A stretch of 64,000 nt of DNA from Ephydatia muelleri (Eukaryota; Porifera; Demospongiae; Spongillida; Spongillidae): positions 11,296,578-11,360,577 of the forward strand of contig JABACO010000004.1 of the NCBI GenBank assembly GCA_013339895.1, written 5' to 3'. A program made the translations under genes and the position numbers. Positions 58,150 to 64,000 of this stretch are shown piece by piece. Numbering within the stretch: position 1 is the first letter of the stretch; every line of letters begins with the position of its first letter. The notes under the pieces are model-generated. The model was not told the origin of the DNA. It did no database searches and saw nothing but the letters and a program-made list of their open reading frames with translations.

Positions 58150-58559
58150 CTACACTGCTATTGTTTTCCTCAACAGCAACAAAATCTGGAATATCACAGC
58201 TCTTGTTTCTGTTTGTCGTAGTACCTGCCTTTCATTAGTTGATATCAATAATGAGTGATTTTGTTACATGGTTATTAGCTTTCGATCCACAAGCTATATG
58301 GCAATCTTTTCACAGAAGGAAAATATAATTTCACCATCATAGTTCCTTTTGTTTTATTGGTAGACCAACACGTACGTGTTTACCAGACCATTTACCTGTG
58401 TCGGTGCTAAAAGACATCAGGCCTCGCAATAGATATGGAAAACTCACAATTGGGGTGCATAGGTGTGAGCTGAACATTCTCAGCTTCTGGTATATCTCAC
58501 AGGTGTAGCTCTTTTATCTTCATATGCTCGTCATTTTCTGGGGGCTCTGCTGATTTCTT

Positions 58560-60133
58560 TAGTCACCTTGAGCATCAGATGTGTTGCTGATATCCTTCAC
58601 CTCTAGTTGGTCTTCACGAATACCAGCTGGGCCTTCTACCAGATTCATCCACAAATTAGGGGGCAATTGCACACAGGGTTTCAGTCGATTGAAGTGCACA
58701 ACTGTGCTTTGCGTTTTTTGTCACTGTGCTGAATTCAGTAAAGAACATCATTAAGCACCTGGTGTTACAATGTAAAGGCCCTTGCCAGTAGCGATGGAGC
58801 TTTGGGGATTTACCTCTAGGAACTGCTGGACAATAAACTCAAACCATGTCACCTACTCATTACACAATTTGCCATAATGCACTTTCTGTTTTAAATCCAA
58901 GTACAGCTCTCTAACCTGCCTACATGTCCTTTCAAAGTGGTGTCTGGCATACTTTGTTGAGCTCAGCAGGTGGACTATGTGGGGCAAAACTGAAACAGGT
59001 AACCTCACTTCACTTCCAAAAACAAGCTGAAATGGCTTGCGCCCAGTATACTCCTGAACACTTGTACAGTAGGCTAACATCAGCAAGAGTAAGTGCAAGT
59101 CCAAATTAGATGTATCATTTTACTGCTATGCTAATAAGATTTAACAAGGTATGGTTAAACCTTTCAACTAAACCATCAGACTTAGGATGGTAGGCAGTTG
59201 TTCTGGTTTTCTTGATACCCAGCAGTTTGCACATGGCTTTAACAAGAACAGAATCAAATATTTGACCTAATCGGTGTGAAGGATATCTGGGATATCAAAA
59301 CGGCAGATGCACAAACACTTCTGCTGCTTTTTCAGCTTCAGTACTAGCCACAGGAAACGACTCCACCCATAATCCCAAGTACCAAGACGACCTCTAATTG
59401 AAACAGAGGGCCCAACATATTCTTTGCTACACATTCGAAGCGACGAGATAGATCTGCTTGCATTGCTGCTCCTGCTTTTGTAGGTGGAGCTTGCGTGTTG
59501 CAGCTTTCACATGCAGCACACCACTTCTCTGTGTCCCATCGTTGCCCTGGCCAGTAGAAGCAGCAGTGTACTTTCTCCAGGGTCTTTGAGACACCCAGGT
59601 GGCTATCCTATGGTGCATTGTGCAGCTGTTCAAGTACAGCCTGTGGTAACATGAACTGAAGAGATTTATTAAACCCACTCTCTGGAATGTCCTTCCATCT
59701 CATACACCAACCCCAATTTTGAACTACTAGATACTTCTGTTGAGCCCACAGGGTACCCCCAAATGACTTGGGAAACGAGTTATTCACATCACAGTCCTTG
59801 GCCTGGGAAAGAGCAGGATCATTGTTCTAAAGTGTGGGTTGATCTGTACATATCAGACATGGAAGCCATAGTGCCAGATCTGCTTCAGTTGCGTGTACAT
59901 AGGCTGTCTTGGTACTGTATCGATCTTCCACCTGATCTTCACTTACTTCACACTGCCAACGAGGTAACGTTGACAAGGAGTCCGCATTTCCATGTAAGAC
60001 CAGTGCGGTATTCCACTCGAAAGTCATGTTCTGACAGAATTTCAATCCATCTTGCCGCTTTGAAATTCTTCAGCTGGAGTGCACTGGGATATGTGCCAAT
60101 TTTGAATGGATGCCGCTTGAAAGCCCATACCAA
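58560..60133 (-). pseudogene. Ty3/gypsy pol relic (RNase H and integrase), third lineage
   Basis: Minus strand with many frame changes. From right: RNase H end (LQLKNFKAARWIEILSEHDF, then HGNADSLSTLPRWQC, 60130-59970); integrase zinc finger pieces around 59640-59460 (CCFYWPGQRW-like and CAACESC-like frames); later integrase AYCTSVQEYTGRKPFQLVFG then SEVRLPV (59080-58970); C-terminal domain with YCPAVPRGKSPKL and HRYWQGP (58830-58760) and HFNRLKPCV-like sequence (about 58690). Order and strand fit one element about 1.6 kb of which survives. Stops and frameshifts throughout; no LTRs identified. Confidence 0.6.
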
Positions 60134-60504
60134 AGACTAGCATTTTTCGACAAGTTGGACAATACTGCCATTCTTGTTTAGTAAGCACATGTCTAGCGTG
60201 CACAATTACAGTCCTGTCATTGAAAGAACTGCTTCTAATCCCTCCAAGCCTGCATCACAGTTTACAGTAAACTGCAGAAAACTAAAGAGAGAATGGGAGG
60301 AGAATAAGCTTTACCTTTAACTGCACAAATGCCTTGTTCACTTCGATGACTTCAATTTCTTAGTCAGTGCATGTTGAGGACAGCAATGTGACTTGCAGTA
60401 ATTAGATGCTATTCCCTGAAACCATTTAAGTTCCTCAAGGCTCACTGAAGTAGGCCAACAGGCTGCATTGTGATCTTGCCTAAGAATGGAACATTAGTTC
60501 ATCA

Positions 60505-60792
60505 TCATAGACTCCTGCACACAAACAACACAAGTCTTTTTCTTTTATAATCATTTTCCCCTCGTCCTTTCACATCTAGACACAGGCTATAGCCTCCGAA
60601 GTGAGTGTACAAAGCATTGCTGATCCTTTTGTAGTTGTATTTATAATAGTACTCAAAGGAACTCCTCACAAACTCCAGGGGTCTGCTGTATACACTATGA
60701 GGTGCCATTTCTAGTGACTTGAACATACCATTCTGTCTCTGAAGAACCTGAACTTGTAATCTGCTGCTGTGGATACTACTGCTATCATACAC
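60505..60792 (-). pseudogene. TRAF-like relic: coiled coil and MATH fragment
   Basis: Open minus frame with RLQVQVLQRQNGMFKSLE (coiled-coil-like) and SNALYTHFGGYSLCLDVKGR, the F-Y-x-H-x-GGY-x-x-C core of a TRAF-family MATH domain. The zinc-finger part is not present. Third and most decayed unit of the TRAF array. Confidence 0.5.
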
Positions 60793-61158
60793 AGAGCCCC
60801 TCCTGTTGGTTGCTGTTTAACTTAGGCTGCCCTTGTAGCAGTAATTGCACTCCTCTACCTTTAAAGGGTACTTGGAAAGATGATCAAGAAGCTGCAAGCA
60901 TTGTGATGGAAAATGGTGTATGGATATCAGTAACTCAGAATTTCAATTTAGTAATGGGTTGCGATATACTGTGCAGCTTGTTTAAAATGAGAAAGCTTCA
61001 CTGCCACTGATTGTCGGTACTCATATTCACTGATTCACTACTGAAGGTATATGTCTTATTATAAACTGCGTCATCAAGATTAGTTTCATTTACTTGTACA
61101 AGCTGAACAGTTGCATGGCCTTGAAATGGGAAACCCAGGTCCGGGTCAAACTCCCCTT

Positions 61159-62080
61159 TCAAAAGACAGATTTATTCCTCCAAATGACTGTCTGCATTCG
61201 CCCATTAACTGTTATGCACAGCTTGTACCCACCTAAGTGGCTATAAAATGGCTCACTGCACCAACCTCTGTACTGATTATAAAAGTTATCCATCGCGTAC
61301 TCAATGTGGCTGAATACCTGCTCATCCAGCTGATGATATTTTGTCCTCAACAATTCGTTGTCTTATTATAACAAAGCTAGCTGCACACTACGCCAGTTGA
61401 AATGTCTTCACTAGCAGTGCTCTATGTTCATCAACCATTCAACCATGATGTCATTGTGGTGTTCCATAAGGTGCCTCTTGTTTCTCAATATTTTACACTT
61501 CCATTCAACAAAGTCGTGTATTCGCACTTCAAAGTACTATGGAATACTCTCACTTAGTAGTATTGGGGCATTGATCAATGTGTTCTTTGAGCTGCTTGTG
61601 CTGTATGGCTTCATTTCCACATTTGTTTGGACAAGGCACAGTTGTTTCAGCACACTGTGGCAGGTGGTCCTTGGTGATGTCCTCATATGTTGAGGTCATA
61701 CCACAGTAGGGGCAGTTATGTGATCTCTTTGAAAAGTCATTTACCTTGTGATATTCCAGTTTCCCGTTCTGAACTTTCTCTCCACATGAATTAGTGCAGT
61801 CGGTAAATGCATGGGAACAGTCCTTTTTCATATGATTGTTAAGATCACTTAGATTCCCAGTCCAGGAGCCACATTTACAATGAACTTTCAATGCCTTCAC
61901 TCTTTGATGAGAAGACCGATCATATATTATCTCTGTGTGCTTTCCATACTTTGGACAGTCTGTACTTGGCTGGCCTCTTTCATTATCAGGTATCCACAGC
62001 ATATTATCCTGTATGGCTCTTCCTGTGTGGTCTAACAGGTCTGTTGGTGGTGTATCAGCAAATAAGATATGTGTATCCAT
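61159..62080 (-). pseudogene. TRAF-like gene, copy 2 (broken)
   Basis: Starts MDTHILFADTPPTDLLDHTG like copy 1; TRAF fingers (CKCGSWTGNLSDLNNHMKKD, CSHAFTDCTNSCGEKVQNGK, NCPYCGMTSTYEDITKDHLP, CPNKCGNEAIQHKQLKEHID) run to a stop at 61550. The RING remnant is frameshifted compared with copy 1, and one finger ligand differs (DFSKRS here, DCSKRS in copy 1). A MATH piece follows at 61353-61159 (WCSEPFYSHLGGYKLCITV) after a gap with stops. It lies 1028 bp from copy 1 and shares about 45 bp of upstream sequence, so it is a tandem duplicate that has decayed. Confidence 0.7.
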
Positions 62081-62221
62081 TATTGCTCCTGTGTGGTCTT
62101 TTTGGGTTGTTTTGATTCATCAGATCACATTTTGATAATGATGAGAATTACCACTGTGGTCAAATAATTCAAGTGTAATTCAAGTGCAATGTTGCCCAAA
62201 TATGAGGTGTTCAGTTCCTTA

Positions 62222-63108
62222 TCAAATGGTGCATTCACCACATGAAGACACTTCCAAGTCAGTCTTTTCTGGGTTGTATCCACAGAGCTTAATAAACATT
62301 TTGTAACTACACAGCTGTGAATAGAATGGCTCACTTGTCCATGATTCATAGGTCCAAATGTTCCTCGTGGTAAATTCAGGAATACTGTATGTTTGGACAT
62401 CTGTGAAGTACTTTTTTTTAATGTTTTATTATATTGAGTTAAATCTTGAATTTTGCTCTCCAATTGCAATGCTATTTCCTGATGCTGAGCTTTCTCACTC
62501 TTCAAATGTTTATCCATGAGCTGTTGTTTGCAACTATGCTCACACCCCACTAAGGAGTACTCGCACTTCAAAGTAGTATTGGAGCATTGATCAATGTGTT
62601 TTTTGAGCTGCTTGTGCTGTATGGCTTCATTTCCACATTTGTTTGGACAAGGCACAATTGTTTCAGCACACTGTGGCAGGTGGTCCTTGGTGATGTCCTC
62701 ATATGTTGAGGTCATACCGCAGTAGGGGCAGTTATATGATCTCTTTGAACAGTCATTTACCTTGTGATATTCCAGTTTCCCCTTCTGAACTTTCTCTCCA
62801 CATGAATTAGGGCAGTCAGTAAATGCATGTGAACAGTCCCTTTTCATATGATTGTTAAGATCACTTAGATTCCCAGTCCAGGAGCCACATTTACAATGAA
62901 CTTTCAATGCCTTCACTCTTTGATGAGAAGACCGATCATACATAATCTCTGTGTGCTTTCCACACTTTGGACAATCCTGTACTTGGCTAGCCTCTTTCAT
63001 TATCAGGTATCCACAGCATGTTGTCCTGTATGGGTGAAGAATGACTCTTCCTGTGTGGTCTAACAGGTCTGTTGGTGGTGTATCAGCAAATAAGATATGT
63101 GTATCCAT
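62222..63108 (-). CDS. TRAF-like protein, copy 1 (one homopolymer frameshift)
   Basis: Starts ATG at 63108. A degenerate RING (YRTTCCGYL...DCPKC, residues about 27-50) lacks most zinc ligands. TRAF-type zinc fingers follow (about 70-190: CKCGSWTGNL, DCPNSCGEKVQ, NCPYCGMTSTY, PCPNKCGNEAI, KCEYSLVGCEHSC), then a short coiled coil (SEKAQHQEIALQLESKIQDL). In the current frame the C-terminus is unrelated to TRAFs and ends at 62125. The frame entered by changing one base in the T8 run 62412-62419 instead gives a MATH start (FTTRNIWTYESWTSEPFYSQ, then CSYKMFIKLCGY), ending at 62222. The MATH domain is short. TRAF adaptors link receptors to ubiquitin and NF-kB or MAPK signalling; this one probably cannot act as an E3, given its poor RING. 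Whether the shift is real or a sequencing error is open. Confidence 0.75.
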
Positions 63109-63419
63109 TATTGCTCCTGTGTGGTCTTTTTGGGTTGTTTTGATTCATCAGATCCTGTAACAAAGTACAGTACCATACTGCACAGAAATTCTACTAACTG
63201 TACTTTGCATTGCCAAAATACATGTATATTGAATGATGACCAGAATTCTCATGGGAGAACTAAACACATGTTAGTGAATAAAAGCCATAGCTATAAATTT
63301 GTAATACCTATTAGAGCCTGCGTTAAGGTTCCATTTACATGTAGGATTGATTGAGGATTGATTATGAAAACGTAACTCGCGTCTAAAGGGACAACGGAGA
63401 AACAATAGCTTAACTATTT

Positions 63420-63660
63420 GTCACTATCAAACGAGAACACTAAGATGTACAGTTTGACGTTGGTTTCATGTCACAAAACGATGCGCTTTTAGAGAAGAAA
63501 TACTGGAATTGACCCTAAAATCATTGTCGTCGTCGTCCTCTTCTTCCTTCTGGAATGTATAACTCGCAGTACGAACAGTTTTCAAAAACGGCAATACTTC
63601 AGACTGTATCCGCATGGTGCCCTTTAAAATCATATAGACGTATGTCACAACTAGAAAGAA
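63420..63660. other. Block resembling 881-1210, upstream of TRAF copy 1
   Basis: See 881-1210. It lies 300-550 bp upstream of the TRAF start and could be its promoter or 5' exon; the minus frame reads RTASYTFQKEEEDDDDNDF. Confidence 0.25.
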
Positions 63661-63725
63661 AGTCACTTATGCTGTAGCAAGTTCTGTATAGGAATTGGTA
63701 TTTGGCTATTATTGATTTTAATAAT

Positions 63726-64000
63726 GTTTAGGCAGTATAAAGAAATCATCAGAAGAGTAAATCCAGAGCGTGCTATCAACCGAATCTTGAAATGAAGGCC
63801 CCTGTACGCGACAGCTACAACACAGATACTGAATTTAAGCAACACAGATATTGAATCTAAGCGATCTGCAATAGCAAGAGGACCTCGAGAACTGTGCTAA
63901 TAAAGGGCAGAAGTAAGAGGACAATTCCGCTATTAAGGCATCTGAAAAGTTGGTATTGGAAAGACCCCGATGTAGTCGGATTGGCTAAACATATGCCATA
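63726..64000 (+). pseudogene. Fragment of the ANPEKK-type repeat protein, copy 2
   Basis: Plus strand: tataaagaaatcatcagaag then agcgtgctatcaa, and near the window end attaaggcatctgaaaagtt, matching the minus-strand copy at 25640-25880. Short pieces ESKRSAIARG and SWYWKDPDVVGLAKHMP are readable in different frames. It continues beyond the window edge. Confidence 0.35.

Noticed and set aside
59763..60140. Plus-strand open frame of 125 residues
   Set aside because: It is the shadow of the gypsy RNase H and integrase relic on the minus strand.

Overview
This looks like nuclear DNA of a metazoan, most likely an early-branching marine invertebrate. A demosponge is my best guess, from the family content and repeat style; no single gene proves it. 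Coding exons are short, intron-bearing and sparse. The rest is AT-rich sequence, simple repeats, minisatellites and decayed mobile elements. There are no bacterial operons, rRNA genes, tRNA genes or CRISPR arrays that I can recognise.

Layout. 0-9 kb: mobile-element remnants, including a palindromic foldback element with a second copy at 7.5 kb, a Ty3/gypsy integrase scrap, and two unrelated transposase-like relics. 8.9-14.5 kb: pieces of a TRIM-NHL gene. Coiled coil, filamin repeat and first NHL repeat lie on the minus strand; the remaining NHL repeats lie on the plus strand. A 5'-deleted Ty3/gypsy element (10639-13569) sits in the first NHL repeat with a 4-bp target duplication. 16.6-18.6 kb: a second copy of the transposase-like family seen at 4.7-5.5 kb. 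19-31 kb: mostly AT-rich, with long GA/CT and CA arrays, 3' ends of a non-LTR-type retroelement and a 0.8-kb foldback element.

32.7-46.9 kb is the most unusual part: a tandem plus-strand cluster of about eleven related loci, each ending in a very short last exon. Eight intact copies encode a fixed-length tail, D-x-R-x3-[QK]-[KR]-[LIF]-x-D-W-x3-[KR]-stop, and a ninth (39.4 kb) keeps the length and D-W but has a variant start. A small upstream exon ends in ATG followed by a GT donor, in phase 0. The copies fall into several subfamilies, and some are visibly dead. I do not recognise the family; small processed, tryptophan-rich peptides are one hypothesis. Minisatellites with units of 20, 21, 24, 31 and 37 bp lie between the copies.

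48.6-49.5 kb holds a second long foldback element related to the one at 28.1 kb. 50.2-53.8 kb has plus-strand exons of one or more unrecognised membrane proteins. 57.9-60.1 kb contains relics of two further Ty3/gypsy lineages. 60.5-63.1 kb is a tandem minus-strand array of TRAF-like genes (degenerate RING, TRAF zinc fingers, coiled coil, MATH), with one nearly intact copy and two decayed ones. Two of the best genes (NHL, TRAF) are frameshifted exactly at 8-T runs, so consensus error is possible. The genes do not form one pathway; TRIM-NHL and TRAF families are both often expanded and linked to ubiquitin or innate signalling, but nothing here ties them together.
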